This document shows positions 32,972 to 42,605 of a DNA stretch of 64,000 nucleotides, in pieces. The first letter of the stretch is position 1. Each line of letters opens with the position of its first letter. A model generated the notes under the pieces. That model ran no database searches. It worked only from the letters and a program-made list of their open reading frames with translations, and was not told where the DNA came from. A program made the translations under genes and the position numbers. Origin of the DNA: Pseudomonas sp. UFMG81 (lineage in GTDB: Bacteria > Pseudomonadota > Gammaproteobacteria > Pseudomonadales > Pseudomonadaceae); contig NZ_JACAFQ010000013.1 in assembly GCF_015354575.1 (NCBI RefSeq), positions 1 through 64,000 on the forward strand, written 5' to 3'.

Positions 32972-34717
32972 TCATTCGTCCACACGCACTTCGCGGAACA
33001 TGCCCATTTCCATGTGGAACAGCAGGTGGCAGTGATAGGCCCAGCGGCCCAGGGCATCGGCGGTCACGCGGTAGCTGCGCTTGGCGCCGGGCGGCATGTC
33101 GATGGTGTGCTTGCGCACCATGAAGTTGCCGTGCTCGTCCTCCAGGTCGCTCCACATGCCGTGCAAGTGGATGGGGTGGGTCATCATGGTGTCGTTGACC
33201 AGGGTGATGCGCAGGCGCTCGCCGTACTTCAGGCGCAGGGGCTGGGCATCGGAGAACTTGATGCCGTCGAAGGACCAGGCGAACTTTTCCATGTGGCCGG
33301 TGAGGTGCAGTTCGATGGTGCGCCCCGGCTCGCGGCCGTCCGGGTCGATGAAGGTGCTGCTCAGGTCGGCATAGGTCAGTACGCGGCGGCCGTTGTCGCG
33401 CAGGCCGATGCCCGGGTCGTTCAAACTCGGGGTGGGGGACATGGTCTGCATGTCGACCAGGGGATTGTTGGTTTCCGACGCGGGGTGAGACTGCATGGCG
33501 CCCGTCATGCCAGCCATGCTGCCGTGGTCCATGCCGGGCATATTGCTGTGGTCCATGCCTGCCATCTGGCTGTGGTCCATCCCGCCCATGCCACCGTGAT
33601 CCATGCCCATGTCGCCCATGGCGATCAGTGGCCGGGCATCTACTGCCGGTACCGGCGCATGCATACCTTCACGAACGGCCAACGTGCCTCTTGCGTAGCC
33701 GGTACGGTCCATGGATTGCGCGAAAAGGGTGTACGCCTGAGCGTCCTGCGGTTCGACGATGACATCGTAGGTTTCGGCGACCGCGATGCGGAACTCATCG
33801 ACCGAGACAGGCTTTACGTGCAGCCCGTCCGCGGCGACCACGGTCATTTTCAGGCCAGGGATGCGTACGTCGAAGTAGCTCATGGCCGAGGCGTTGATAA
33901 AGCGCAGGCGGATCTTTTCGCCCGGTTTGAAAGTCCCGGTCCAGTTGCCGTCCGGTGCCTGGCCGTTCATGAGGTAGGTGTAGGTATGGCCACTCACGTC
34001 GGCGAGGTCGGTGGGGCTCATGTTCATCTGCGCCCACATCGTGCGGTCCGCCAGCGCGGCCGACCACCCCATCTCGCTTACGTCGTCGACGAAGTCGGCC
34101 ACCGTGCGCTTGTGGAAGTTGTAGTAGTCGGACTGTTTCTTGAGCTTGGCCAGGACCCGGGCAGGGTCCTCATCGGTCCAGTCGCTGAGCATGACGACGT
34201 AGTCGCGCTCGTAAGTGAACGGCTCGGGCTCCCGGGCATCGATCACCAGCGCGCCATACACCCCGGCCTGCTCCTGCAGCCCGGAATGGCTGTGGTACCA
34301 GTAAGTGCCGTTCTGCTGGACCTTGAACCGGTACTCGTACAGACCATCGGGGGCGATGCCATGGAAGCTCAGGCCTGGCACACCGTCCATGTTCGCCGGC
34401 AGGATGATGCCGTGCCAGTGGATCGAGGTGTCCTGCGCAAGCTTGTTGCGTACCCGCAAGGTGACCGTGTCACCTTCACGCCAGCGCAGCGTCGGGCCGG
34501 GCAACGAGCCATTGATCGCCATGGCCGTGCGGGCGGCACCGGTGATGTTGACCGGCAACTCACCGATGTACAGGTCGAAGTCGCTGCCGCTCAGCACCGT
34601 GGTCTGGCCTGGGCTGGTCAAGGCCCAGGCCGGCGTGCGCCACATGCCCAGCCCACCCAGTATGCCGGTGGCGGCCAGGCCTTTGACGAAGGATCGTCGC
34701 GTGGATTTGCTGTGCAT
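32972..34717 (-). CDS. copA: Copper resistance multicopper oxidase CopA
   Basis: 581 residues with a twin-arginine signal (RRSFVKG near residue 8). The four copper-ligand motifs are present: IHWHG (about 97), YWYHSHSG (about 139), HPIHLHG (about 518) and the type-1 site YHCHLLFHMEMGM (about 565). A Met/His-rich insert with repeated GMDHS-type units lies at about 370-400 and binds extra copper. CopA acts in the periplasm, oxidising Cu(I). It is the first gene of the operon. No copRS two-component genes are adjacent, so regulation must come from elsewhere. Confidence 0.96.
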   Translation of the reverse strand: MHSKSTRRSFVKGLAATGILGGLGMWRTPAWALTSPGQTTVLSGSDFDLYIGELPVNITGAARTAMAINGSLPGPTLRWREGDTVTLRVRNKLAQDTSIHWHGIILPANMDGVPGLSFHGIAPDGLYEYRFKVQQNGTYWYHSHSGLQEQAGVYGALVIDAREPEPFTYERDYVVMLSDWTDEDPARVLAKLKKQSDYYNFHKRTVADFVDDVSEMGWSAALADRTMWAQMNMSPTDLADVSGHTYTYLMNGQAPDGNWTGTFKPGEKIRLRFINASAMSYFDVRIPGLKMTVVAADGLHVKPVSVDEFRIAVAETYDVIVEPQDAQAYTLFAQSMDRTGYARGTLAVREGMHAPVPAVDARPLIAMGDMGMDHGGMGGMDHSQMAGMDHSNMPGMDHGSMAGMTGAMQSHPASETNNPLVDMQTMSPTPSLNDPGIGLRDNGRRVLTYADLSSTFIDPDGREPGRTIELHLTGHMEKFAWSFDGIKFSDAQPLRLKYGERLRITLVNDTMMTHPIHLHGMWSDLEDEHGNFMVRKHTIDMPPGAKRSYRVTADALGRWAYHCHLLFHMEMGMFREVRVDE

Positions 34718-34751
34718 GCCGTGGTGTCCCGTCAGTCAAAAGGTTCGCCAG

Positions 34752-34797
34752 CCCGCACAACGTTGTGGCCATCGGTTCGAGGCCTGCGTTGTGCGGG
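34752..34797 (-). promoter_or_regulatory. Long inverted repeat in the copA upstream region
   Basis: CCCGCACAACG (34752-34762) faces CGTTGTGCGGG (34787-34797), with an inner GGCC/GGCC pair, 35-80 bp upstream of copA. In the mRNA it would form a long stem-loop followed within about 12 nt by TTTT. It could be an operator, a leader hairpin or an attenuator. I found no convincing CopR box. Confidence 0.4.
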
Positions 34798-34924
34798 GTT
34801 GGGCTCACCTTAGGCAGGGCGGGCTGTCAGCAAACTGAGCAGGGCATTACAGATGCGTCAGGTTCAGGTCTGGCACGGCCTGTGGCCGGGTTTGGGCATC
34901 CGCGGGCACGCTATCGCCTTGAAC

Positions 34925-34964
34925 GCAAAACCCCCGTGTCGCCTGGCGAACACGGGGGTTTTGC
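34925..34964. terminator. Strong bidirectional terminator
   Basis: A 15-bp stem GCAAAACCCCCGTGT (34925-34939) with its complement (34950-34964) and a 10-nt loop. A and T runs are within the stem ends. It terminates the pth-ychF transcript on the minus strand. Confidence 0.88.
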
Positions 34965-34999
34965 AATCTATCGAGCGCCGTGGATGTCCACGGATGTCG

Positions 35000-36100
35000 T
35001 CAGACGTTGAAGCGGAAGTGCATCACATCACCGTCTTTGACGATGTAGTCCTTGCCTTCCAGGCGCCACTTGCCAGCCTCTTTGGCGCCGCCTTCACCCT
35101 TGAACTGGATGAAGTCGTCATAGGCCACCACTTCGGCGCGGATGAAGCCTTTCTCGAAGTCGGTGTGGATCACGCCTGCAGCCTGCGGTGCGGTAGCACC
35201 GACGCGGACGGTCCAGGCGCGTACTTCCTGCACGCCGGCGGTGAAGTAGGTCTGCAGGTTGAGCAGCTCGTAACCGGCGCGGATCACGCGGTTCAGGCCA
35301 GGCTCTTCCAGGCCCAGGGCCTCGAGGAACATGTCCTTCTCTTCGCCGTCGTCCAGCTCGGCGATCTCGGCTTCGATCTTGTTGCACACCGGCACCACCA
35401 CCGCGCCTTCTTCCTCGGCGATGGCCTTGACCACGTCCAGGTGCGGGTTGTTGTCGAAGCCGTCTTCGGCGACGTTGGCGATGTACATCACCGGCTTGCT
35501 GGTCAGCAGGTGGAAGCCACGGATCACGGCTTTCTCGTCGTCAGCCATGTTTTTCATCAGGCTGCGTGCCGGCTTGCCTTCGGTGAAGTGCGGGATCAGT
35601 TTTTCCAGGATCGCCTTCTGGGCCAGGGCATCCTTGTCGCCGCCCTTGGCGTTACGCGCGACCTTCTGCAGTTGCTTCTCGCAGCTGTCGAGGTCGGCGA
35701 AGATCAGTTCGAGGTCGATGATCTCGATGTCGCGCTTGGGGTCGACGCTGTTGGAAACGTGGATCACGTTCTCGTCTTCGAAGCAGCGCACCACGTGGGC
35801 GATGGCGTCGGTCTCGCGGATGTTGGCGAGGAACTTGTTGCCCAGGCCTTCACCTTTCGAAGCGCCGGCCACAAGGCCCGCGATGTCGACGAATTCCATG
35901 GTGGTCGGCAGGATGCGGTTGGGCTTGACGATCTCGGCCAGCGCATTCAGGCGCACGTCGGGCATCGGCACGATGCCGCTGTTCGGCTCGATGGTGCAGA
36001 AGGGGAAGTTCTCGGCCGCGATACCGGATTTGGTCAGGGCGTTGAACAGGGTGGACTTGCCGACGTTGGGCAGGCCGACGATGCCGCAATTGAAACCCAT
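35000..36100 (-). CDS. ychF: Redox-regulated ribosome-binding ATPase YchF
   Basis: A 366-residue Obg-superfamily P-loop ATPase. The Walker A motif is GLPNVGKST (about residues 8-16), switch II is DIAGLV (about 67), and NKIE (about 230) takes the place of the NKxD motif, matching YchF's preference for ATP. A C-terminal TGS-like domain is present (about 280-366). It lies just downstream of pth, the usual pairing. It is involved in translation and the oxidative stress response. Confidence 0.97.
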   Translation of the reverse strand: MGFNCGIVGLPNVGKSTLFNALTKSGIAAENFPFCTIEPNSGIVPMPDVRLNALAEIVKPNRILPTTMEFVDIAGLVAGASKGEGLGNKFLANIRETDAIAHVVRCFEDENVIHVSNSVDPKRDIEIIDLELIFADLDSCEKQLQKVARNAKGGDKDALAQKAILEKLIPHFTEGKPARSLMKNMADDEKAVIRGFHLLTSKPVMYIANVAEDGFDNNPHLDVVKAIAEEEGAVVVPVCNKIEAEIAELDDGEEKDMFLEALGLEEPGLNRVIRAGYELLNLQTYFTAGVQEVRAWTVRVGATAPQAAGVIHTDFEKGFIRAEVVAYDDFIQFKGEGGAKEAGKWRLEGKDYIVKDGDVMHFRFNV

Positions 36101-36123
36101 GGGAATTCCCCTTACTAGAGTTG

Positions 36124-36708
36124 TCAGGCCTTCTGGCTGTGCAGCTCGCGCATCGCCTTGGCGAAGTCGCCGGCAAGCACGTCCGGCAGCACGCCGAGGG
36201 CAAAATCGATGCTGGCGTCGAGCTTCTCCTGTTCGCTGCGCGGTGCGCGGCCGAGGACGAAGTTGGAGACCAGCTTGGCGTCGCCCGGGTGGCCAATGCC
36301 AAGCCGCAGGCGGTGGAAGTCGTTCTGGTTGCCGAGCTGCGCGATGATGTCGCGCAGGCCGTTGTGCCCACCGTGGCCGCCACCGCGCTTGAGCTTGGCG
36401 ACGCCGGGAGGCAGGTCGAGTTCGTCGTGGGCCACCAGGATCGCTTCCGGCTTGATCCGGAAGAAATTGGCCAAGGCCGCCACGGACTGGCCGCTGCGGT
36501 TCATGTAGGTGGTGGGGATCAGCAGGCGAACATCGTTGCCCTGATGGCTGAACTTAGCCGTCAGGCCGAAATATTTTTTGTCAGCGGACAGCGAGACGCG
36601 CTGGGCGCTGGCGAGGCGTTCAACGAAAAGAGCCCCTGCGTTATGCCGGGTCTGTTCGTATTCGGGGCCGGGGTTACCCAGGCCGACGATCAACTGGATG
36701 GCGGTCAC
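36124..36708 (-). CDS. pth: Peptidyl-tRNA hydrolase
   Basis: A 194-residue enzyme releasing tRNA from prematurely dropped peptidyl-tRNA. The N-terminal [20 protein letters not shown] holds the catalytic histidine and asparagine. [11 protein letters not shown] and [13 protein letters not shown] (catalytic-site residues) follow. Length and order are normal. It lies between rplY and ychF on the minus strand. Confidence 0.97.
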   Translation of the reverse strand: MTAIQLIVGLGNPGPEYEQTRHNAGALFVERLASAQRVSLSADKKYFGLTAKFSHQGNDVRLLIPTTYMNRSGQSVAALANFFRIKPEAILVAHDELDLPPGVAKLKRGGGHGGHNGLRDIIAQLGNQNDFHRLRLGIGHPGDAKLVSNFVLGRAPRSEQEKLDASIDFALGVLPDVLAGDFAKAMRELHSQKA

Positions 36709-36787
36709 GTCAGGGGCTCTTCCTTGGAGTTGGTGGGTTACGGTGCGCGCGGCACTGTAACCCGATCAACGCCGGCGTGCGAGTGGA

Positions 36788-37384
36788 TTACTCGGCAGCG
36801 CCTTCAGCAGCTTCAGCGGCAACGCGCGGGGCGTGGACGTTGGCAACAGCTTTGTCATCACCGTGGGCCAGAGCGACGAACTCTACGCCTTTCGGAGCTT
36901 TCAGGTCCGACAGGTGGATGATGGTGCCGACTTCGGCCTTGGCCAGGTCAACTTCGATGAACTCTGGCAGGTCCTTGGCTTCGCAGGACACTTCGATCTC
37001 GGAAACGACGTGCGAGATCTCGCCGCCTTTCTTGATCGGGGCTTCTTCGCCGACGAAGTGAACTGGAACCTTGGCGGTCAGCTTCTGGCCAGCAACGACG
37101 CGAACGAAGTCGGCGTGCATGATGAAACCTTTGGCTGGGTGACGCTGCATGGCCTTGACCACGACGTTTTGCTTGGCGCCATCGACGTTCAGTTCGATCA
37201 CGTGGCTGAAGGCAGCTTCGTTTTCGAACAGCTTGGCGATTTCCTTGGCCACGATGGTCAGGGATTGGGCTTCTTTATCGCCACCGTAAACAACGGCAGG
37301 GATGTTGGCGGAGTGACGCAGGCGGCGGCTCGCACCTTTCCCCAGGTCAGTACGCGCTTGGGCGTTCAGGATGAAATCAGTCAT
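36788..37384 (-). CDS. rplY: 50S ribosomal protein L25 / general stress protein Ctc
   Basis: 198 residues, the long form with an N-terminal 5S rRNA-binding domain (about 1-95, [23 protein letters not shown]) and a C-terminal beta domain (about 96-185). The start at ATG 37384 follows a good ribosome binding site (TTGGAGAAGC). The Ala/Glu-rich tail is typical in Pseudomonas. It lies downstream of prs, separated by a strong terminator, so it probably has its own promoter. Confidence 0.96.
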   Translation of the reverse strand: MTDFILNAQARTDLGKGASRRLRHSANIPAVVYGGDKEAQSLTIVAKEIAKLFENEAAFSHVIELNVDGAKQNVVVKAMQRHPAKGFIMHADFVRVVAGQKLTAKVPVHFVGEEAPIKKGGEISHVVSEIEVSCEAKDLPEFIEVDLAKAEVGTIIHLSDLKAPKGVEFVALAHGDDKAVANVHAPRVAAEAAEGAAE

Positions 37385-37448
37385 TTTGCTTCTCCAAAAT
37401 AGCCCCCCGAGGGCGTTTGCGACCAGCGCCAACGGGGATGGCAAAAAA

Positions 37449-37481
37449 GCCCCGCCCCGACAACCAGTGTCGGGGCGGGGC
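37449..37481 (-). terminator. Rho-independent terminator after prs
   Basis: A 14-bp GC-rich stem (GCCCCGCCCCGACA at 37449-37462 with its complement at 37468-37481) and a 5-nt loop, followed on the minus strand by six T. Confidence 0.92.
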
Positions 37482-37505
37482 GCTTTTCGTCAGCGAGTGT
37501 TCCGC

Positions 37506-38447
37506 TTAGCGGAACATTGCGCTGATCGATTCTTCGTTGCTGATGCGGCGTACCGCTTCAGCGACAACCGGTGCGATATCCAGCTGGCGGATACGGTCAC
37601 AGGCTTGAGCAGCGGCGGACAGCGGGATGGTGTTGGTCACCACCAGCTCGTCGAGTACCGACTTCTCGATGTTCTCGATCGCGCGGCCCGACAGAACCGG
37701 GTGCGTGCAGTAGGCGTAAACCTTGGCAGCGCCGTGTTCTTTCAGGGCCTTGGCCGCGTGGCACAGGGTGCCGGCGGTGTCGACCATGTCGTCTACCAGG
37801 ATGCAAGTGCGTCCTTCGACGTCGCCGATGATGTGCATAACCTCGGAGTGGTTAGCCTTCTCGCGGCGTTTGTCGATGATCCCGAGATCGACACCCAGGG
37901 ACTTGGCGACGGCACGGGCACGTACCACGCCACCGATGTCCGGGGAGACGATCATCAGGTTCTCGAAACGCTGGTCTTCGATGTCGTCGACCAGTACGGG
38001 CGAGCCGTAGATGTTGTCGACGGGAATATCGAAGAAACCCTGGATCTGGTCAGCGTGCAGGTCGACGGTGAGTACACGGTCGATACCCACGACAGTGAGC
38101 ATGTCAGCGACGACTTTGGCGCTGATGGCTACACGTGCCGAACGCGGACGGCGGTCCTGGCGGGCGTATCCGAAGTAGGGAATCACGGCAGTGATTCGGG
38201 ACGCTGAGGAGCGGCGGAAGGCATCGGCCATCACTACCAGTTCCATCAGGTTATCGTTGGTCGGGGCGCAGGTCGGCTGAATAATGAAAACGTCTTTACC
38301 GCGGACATTTTCATTGATCTCAGTGCTGATCTCACCGTCGGAGAATTTACCGACAGAGACGTCACCGAGAGGGATATGCAGCTGACGTACGACACGCCGA
38401 GCCAGATCGGGGTTAGCGTTCCCCGTAAAGACCATCATCTTGGACAC
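37506..38447 (-). CDS. prs: Ribose-phosphate pyrophosphokinase (PRPP synthase)
   Basis: 313 residues from GTG 38447 (start [16 protein letters not shown], matching other Pseudomonas Prs; ATG 38438 is the alternative). It makes PRPP from ribose-5-phosphate and ATP. The flexible loop YARQDRR, the divalent-cation site [18 protein letters not shown] (about 127-144) and the PRPP loop [11 protein letters not shown] (about 216-226) are present. It lies just downstream of tRNA-Gln and ispE, the usual Pseudomonas order. Confidence 0.97.
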   Translation of the reverse strand: MSKMMVFTGNANPDLARRVVRQLHIPLGDVSVGKFSDGEISTEINENVRGKDVFIIQPTCAPTNDNLMELVVMADAFRRSSASRITAVIPYFGYARQDRRPRSARVAISAKVVADMLTVVGIDRVLTVDLHADQIQGFFDIPVDNIYGSPVLVDDIEDQRFENLMIVSPDIGGVVRARAVAKSLGVDLGIIDKRREKANHSEVMHIIGDVEGRTCILVDDMVDTAGTLCHAAKALKEHGAAKVYAYCTHPVLSGRAIENIEKSVLDELVVTNTIPLSAAAQACDRIRQLDIAPVVAEAVRRISNEESISAMFR

Positions 38448-38495
38448 GCGCAGTACCTGAAGGCTGAGGGTATACCTGGATGAGTATAAGGAAAA

Positions 38496-38570
38496 TGGCA
38501 GGGGCGGCTGGATTCGAACCAACGCATGGCAGGATCAAAACCTGCTGCCTTACCGCTTGGCGACGCCCCT
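38496..38570 (-). tRNA. tRNA-Gln (TTG)
   Basis: 75 nt including an encoded CCA. The acceptor stem AGGGGCG pairs with CGCCCCT, the anticodon loop is TTTTGAT with anticodon TTG, and the T loop is TTCGAAT. It lies between ispE and prs and is probably processed from a common transcript. Confidence 0.96.
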
Positions 38571-38590
38571 GTATCTGTTGCTGCGAACGC

Positions 38591-39451
38591 TTATGCGCTC
38601 GACTTCTTGACCAGACTTTGCAGCTTGCGATGCAACATCGAAACATTGCTTCCTTTCGCTACAAACCCTGTTTGGGTCGCTGAAAGAAGGGCCAGAACTT
38701 TATCAGCTTCGGCTTTGCTTGGGAAGGCCCCAAACACACAACTTCCAGTGCCGGTCATTCGAGCTTCCGTGTATTTACCCAATGAAATCAGCGCATTGCG
38801 AACTTCTGGGTAACGTTGCTCTACTACCGGTTGGCAGTCATTTCGACTGTTTCCCTCGGGAACGGGGCGCATCTTAAGGGGGAGGGAATCACGTGTCAAC
38901 TCCGGATGCGAAAAAATTTCCGCTGTGCTGACAGACACTTGCGGCACCAACACGACATACCAGGGTTCGACGGGGTCGACCGGCTCCAGGCGTTCACCAA
39001 CGCCCTGGGCGAACGCCGCGTGGCCACGGACGAACACCGGCACATCGGCGCCCAGGGTCAGGCCCAGGGCGGCCAGGCGGTCTTCGTCCCAGTCCAGCTG
39101 CCACAGGTGCGCCAGCGCCAGCAGGGTGGTGGCCGCGTCGGAGCTGCCGCCGCCGATGCCGCCGCCCATGGGCAGCACCTTGTGCAGCCAGATGTCGGCG
39201 CCCAGCGTGCAACCGGACTGTTCCTGAAGCTTGCGCGCGGCGCGCACGATCAGGTTGCTGTCGTGGGGCACGCCTTCGATGTCGGTCTGCAAGCGAATCT
39301 GGCCGTCCTCGCGCACGGCGAAACTCAGCTCATCGGCGTGGTCGAGGAACTGGAACACGGTTTCCAACTCGTGGTAGCCGTCCGGGCGGCGGCCGGTGAT
39401 GTGCAGCCACAGGTTCAGCTTGGCCGGGGCGGGGAGTACCAACGTTTCCAT
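38591..39451 (-). CDS. ispE: 4-diphosphocytidyl-2-C-methyl-D-erythritol kinase
   Basis: A 286-residue GHMP kinase of the MEP isoprenoid pathway that phosphorylates CDP-ME. The start [17 protein letters not shown], the ATP-binding loop [18 protein letters not shown] (about 93-110) and the C-terminal [10 protein letters not shown] (about 234-243) are typical. The start at ATG 39451 lies just 4 bp after the lolB stop at 39456, so they are co-transcribed. Confidence 0.97.
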   Translation of the reverse strand: METLVLPAPAKLNLWLHITGRRPDGYHELETVFQFLDHADELSFAVREDGQIRLQTDIEGVPHDSNLIVRAARKLQEQSGCTLGADIWLHKVLPMGGGIGGGSSDAATTLLALAHLWQLDWDEDRLAALGLTLGADVPVFVRGHAAFAQGVGERLEPVDPVEPWYVVLVPQVSVSTAEIFSHPELTRDSLPLKMRPVPEGNSRNDCQPVVEQRYPEVRNALISLGKYTEARMTGTGSCVFGAFPSKAEADKVLALLSATQTGFVAKGSNVSMLHRKLQSLVKKSSA

Positions 39452-39455
39452 CGGA

Positions 39456-40073
39456 TCAGTGCCCCAGCTGGCGTGGCTGCCAGTCCTTGACCACCAGCGT
39501 GACGTCGATGTTCTCGCCATGCAGCTTCAGGCGCTCGGGCAGCCAGTAGCCGTTCTGCTCTGTATAGCTCAGGTACTGCACCTGCCAACCATCCTGGTCG
39601 AGGCTGGCCAGGCGGCTGTCGCCGTCGAGGGTAAGTTTGCTCTTGCTGTCCGGGGCGGGCAGGCCGCGCACCCACCACACCAGGTGCGACACCGGCAGGC
39701 GCCAGCCCAGCTGTTCTTCCAGCAGGGCTTCGGGGCTGTCGGCCTCATAACGGCCCTGGTTGGCCACTTCCAGCACCACGCCACCCGGGCGCCCGGTCAG
39801 GCGCGCGGCGCCACGGCCCAGCGGGCCGGCCAGGCGGATATCGTAGTAGTCCTGGCGTTGCAGCCAGAACAGCGTGCCGCTGCCGGAGTCGCGCGGGGCG
39901 CGAATGCCGACCTTGCCGTTGATCTGCCAGCCGTCGAGGCTGCCCAGCTGTTGCTTGTGTTCACGCCACAGCTGCGGGTTGCCCTGGCCTTGCACGGCTT
40001 CCTTGCTGCCGAAACCGGCGCAACCGGCGAGCAGGGCGATGAGGGAGAAGGTGATGCAATGACGCAGGAACAT
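39456..40073 (-). CDS. lolB: Outer-membrane lipoprotein insertion protein LolB
   Basis: A 205-residue lipoprotein with the lipobox LLAGC (Cys at about 18). The LolB fold is recognisable from [49 protein letters not shown] (about 48-97), where the hydrophobic lipoprotein-accepting loop lies. It receives lipoproteins from LolA and inserts them into the outer membrane. It lies between a TPR lipoprotein gene and ispE, with gaps of a few bases. Confidence 0.95.
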   Translation of the reverse strand: MFLRHCITFSLIALLAGCAGFGSKEAVQGQGNPQLWREHKQQLGSLDGWQINGKVGIRAPRDSGSGTLFWLQRQDYYDIRLAGPLGRGAARLTGRPGGVVLEVANQGRYEADSPEALLEEQLGWRLPVSHLVWWVRGLPAPDSKSKLTLDGDSRLASLDQDGWQVQYLSYTEQNGYWLPERLKLHGENIDVTLVVKDWQPRQLGH

Positions 40074-40076
40074 GGT

Positions 40077-41798
40077 TTACAGGCTCTCGGATCCGGTCAG
40101 GCGCAGGAGGGTCTTGCGCAGGATGGGGCTGTCGGCCTGGGCTTCGAAGCCCTTGGCCCAGACTTGGCGGGCTTCGCGGCGCTTGCCGTTGGCCCACAGC
40201 ACTTCGCCCAGGTGGGCGGCGACTTCGTGGTCGGGGAAGCGCTCGAAGGCCAGGCGCAGTTGGCGCTCGGCCTCTTCGAGGTTACCCATGCGGTAGGCGA
40301 CCCAGCCCAGGCTGTCGAGCACCGCCGGGTCGTCGGGGGTGAGCTGGTGGGCCTTGTCGATCAGGGCCTTGGCCTCGGCGTAGCGGGTGGTGCGGTCGGC
40401 CAGGGTGTAGCCCAGGGCGTTCAGCGCCATGGCGTTGTCCGGCTCGCGGGCAATGATGACGCGCAGGTCCTTTTCCATCTGCGGCAGGTCATTGCGCTTC
40501 TCGGCGAGCATGGCGCGGGTGTAGAGCAGGTTGAGGTCGTCGGGGTAGCGCTTGATCGCTTGTTGCAGTACCTGGTCGGCTTGGGCTTCCTTGCCGTTGT
40601 TGCCCAGGCTTTCGGCTTCGATCAGGTACAGCTGGATGGCGTAGTCCGGTTGCGCCTCGCGGGCCTCGGCGAGCAGGCGCGAGGCCTCGGCGCTGCGGCC
40701 GTTGGCAATGAGGATGTCGGCCTGGCGCAACTGCGCCGGCAGGTAGTCGGGGCCGGCACCGACCAAGGCGTATTCGCGCAGGGCGGCGGCGGGCTGGCTG
40801 CGCTCTTCGCGGATGCGGCCGAGGTTGAAGTGGGCGGCGTCGGCGTTGGCGTCACGCTCGACCATCTCTTGCAGATAACCTTCGGCCTCGTCCCAGTGCT
40901 TGGTTTCCAGGCACACCAGGGCGAGCGAGTAACGGATCTCGTCGTCTTCCGGGTATTGCTGGAGCAGGTTCTCGAACTCGGCCTTGGCGTCCTCGATGCG
41001 GTCCTGCTCGACCAGGGTGCGGGCGTAGGTGAGGCGCAGGCGCTTGTCATCGGGGTTGTCGCGGATCGCCCCGCGTAGCAAGGGCAGGGCCTCCGGGCCA
41101 CGGTCGAGCGCTTGCAGCAGGCGCGCGCGCAGTAGCACCGGGGCGATTTCGCCGTTCTGCGGCGGGTGGCTTTCGAGCAGGTCCAGCGCCTGCTGGGGCT
41201 TGTTGTCCTGGTTCAGCAGCAGGGCCTTGCCGAACACCAGCTGGCTGTTGTCAGGGTACTTCACCAGCAGCCGGTCGAAGCTCTGCATCAGGCCGTCGCG
41301 GGTACTCTGGTCGGTTTCGGCGGCCGAGAGCGCCAAGAAGTCGAAGTGGGTGTCACCCTGGCCCTGCAGCACTTTCTCCATGTAGCTCATGGAATCGTCA
41401 TAGCGACCGGCACGGGCCAGCTGAATGGCGGCGGCGCGTTGTGCGTCGAGGTTCTGCGGATCGTTGCGGGCCCAGATCAGCGCGGTGTCCAGGGCCGGTT
41501 CGTCGGCGCCTAGATACTCGGCGATGCGGTAGGCGCGCTCGGAGACGCCTGGGTCCTGGGTCTTCTGCGCTTGGTCGACGTAGTTTTTCAGGGCGATATC
41601 GAAGCGGTTGCGCTGGCCGGCCAGCTCGGCCACCAGCAGGCTGTACAGCGTGTCCTGCTTGAACGATCCATACACCACGGGCTTTTCCGCGCTCTTGCCG
41701 GCATCGGCGGGCGACTGGGCGTCCGTCTGCTGCGGCGCAAGGCTCTGACAGCCTTGGAGCAGGGCGAGGGTAAGCAGCAATGCGTAGGATTTGTTCAT
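40077..41798 (-). CDS. Tetratricopeptide-repeat lipoprotein
   Basis: 573 residues from ATG 41798; the longer upstream frame is non-conserved. The N-terminus MNKSYALLLTLALLQGC is a lipoprotein signal with cysteine at 17. The rest is a series of TPR repeats (e.g. AIELARAGRYDDSMSYMEKV-like and YRMGNLEEAERQLRLAFERFPD units) from about residue 60 to the end. Such proteins scaffold complexes. It is the first gene of the lolB-ispE operon, and its exact role is not established. Confidence 0.9.
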   Translation of the reverse strand: MNKSYALLLTLALLQGCQSLAPQQTDAQSPADAGKSAEKPVVYGSFKQDTLYSLLVAELAGQRNRFDIALKNYVDQAQKTQDPGVSERAYRIAEYLGADEPALDTALIWARNDPQNLDAQRAAAIQLARAGRYDDSMSYMEKVLQGQGDTHFDFLALSAAETDQSTRDGLMQSFDRLLVKYPDNSQLVFGKALLLNQDNKPQQALDLLESHPPQNGEIAPVLLRARLLQALDRGPEALPLLRGAIRDNPDDKRLRLTYARTLVEQDRIEDAKAEFENLLQQYPEDDEIRYSLALVCLETKHWDEAEGYLQEMVERDANADAAHFNLGRIREERSQPAAALREYALVGAGPDYLPAQLRQADILIANGRSAEASRLLAEAREAQPDYAIQLYLIEAESLGNNGKEAQADQVLQQAIKRYPDDLNLLYTRAMLAEKRNDLPQMEKDLRVIIAREPDNAMALNALGYTLADRTTRYAEAKALIDKAHQLTPDDPAVLDSLGWVAYRMGNLEEAERQLRLAFERFPDHEVAAHLGEVLWANGKRREARQVWAKGFEAQADSPILRKTLLRLTGSESL

Positions 41799-42605
41799 AG
41801 AGGCTTTGGGGGCTAACCGGCGGTCGGAGCATGATGACACAAGCGCAGTGGCAAACCCACCTGCGAAGGTCGTGGTGTGAAGCGGCGCTTCGGAGTATAG
41901 GGACAGTGCGCGGTGGTGGGTGGTTCGCAACCTGCTTAACGCCATCCTGCCGTTGCCGTTGTTTTTGCTTAAGCGCGCGATAGTGCAGGCAACGCTATCG
42001 CATGAGGGCAACCAGGCGCTTGTCGAAAACTTTGCGGCGCTCGGCAAGCCAGCTCCCACATCTGTTTCGGGCCAATCCATCCTGTGAGGTCTCCACCGTC
42101 CGCCTTGGTGTATGTCTTGAGTCATGTGGGGTGACGGTAGCGTCCCCACAGAAACCGCGTCGTACAAACAGAGCGGACAGTGGAGATGGATCAGGAGTAA
42201 ATGGCCCGAAACAGATGTGGGAGCTGGCTTGCCAGCGATGCGCCGCGCGGGCGGCGCTCGATCTCAAGAGCGCTGCAAGACTCCCGTCGAACACTTGGCG
42301 GCCCTCCGCTACGTTCCGGCGTCTTTCGGGCCCGCGCGCCCTCGGCTGCGCCGAGGAGTGCTGCGCACCTGGCCCTACAGACAGCTCCGCTCAGCCTCCT
42401 GAAGTCGCGAAGTTACGGGCGGCGCCTTCACTGGCGCAGCTGTCGCACACCGGTTTCGACGAAAATCTCTTGATCGGCATAGGCAAAGGCAAAGAGTGAC
42501 GCCTGGATGGGAAGGGTGCGGGGCGGCCGATAGGCGGGCCTCATCATCTCAAAAACCTGCGAAGTAGGACAATTATCGGCTTCACGTCCCAACCAGCGAC
42601 CTTGC
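41799..42605. other. 807-bp divergent gap between TPR lipoprotein gene and hemA
   Basis: Holds composite repeat copy B (about 42038-42294). The 300 bp after it up to hemA contain no gene I can support. The hemA promoter is probably within 42500-42600 (AT-richer, AGGACAATTATCGGC), but no clear -35/-10 pair is assigned. Confidence 0.5.
42038..42294. repeat. Composite dispersed repeat, copy B
   Basis: Second copy of the element at 19081-19407. The right arm (42202-42294) matches copy A's right arm closely (TGGCCCGAAACA, GCTGGCTTGCCAGCGATGCGCCG, GGCGCTCGATCT, CGCTGCAAG). The left arm is shortened to about 42038-42074. The core 42075-42201 shares CCTGTGAGGT, CCGCCTTGGTG, ATGTCTTGAG and ACCGCGTCGTAC with copy A, in the opposite orientation. 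Confidence 0.85.

Noticed and set aside
33014..34813. A 599-codon plus-strand frame opposite copA
   Set aside because: CopA on the other strand has all four copper motifs and a Tat signal; the antisense translation is Val/His/Gly-rich with no family character.
34718..34924. A CopR box upstream of copA
   Set aside because: No inverted TGACA/TGTCA-type pair of sufficient quality was visible; only the long stem-loop is reported.
42124..42402. A 92-codon frame in composite repeat B that resembles one in copy A
   Set aside because: The similarity follows from DNA repeat conservation and continues through REP sequence; coding is not supported, so it is reported only as a repeat.
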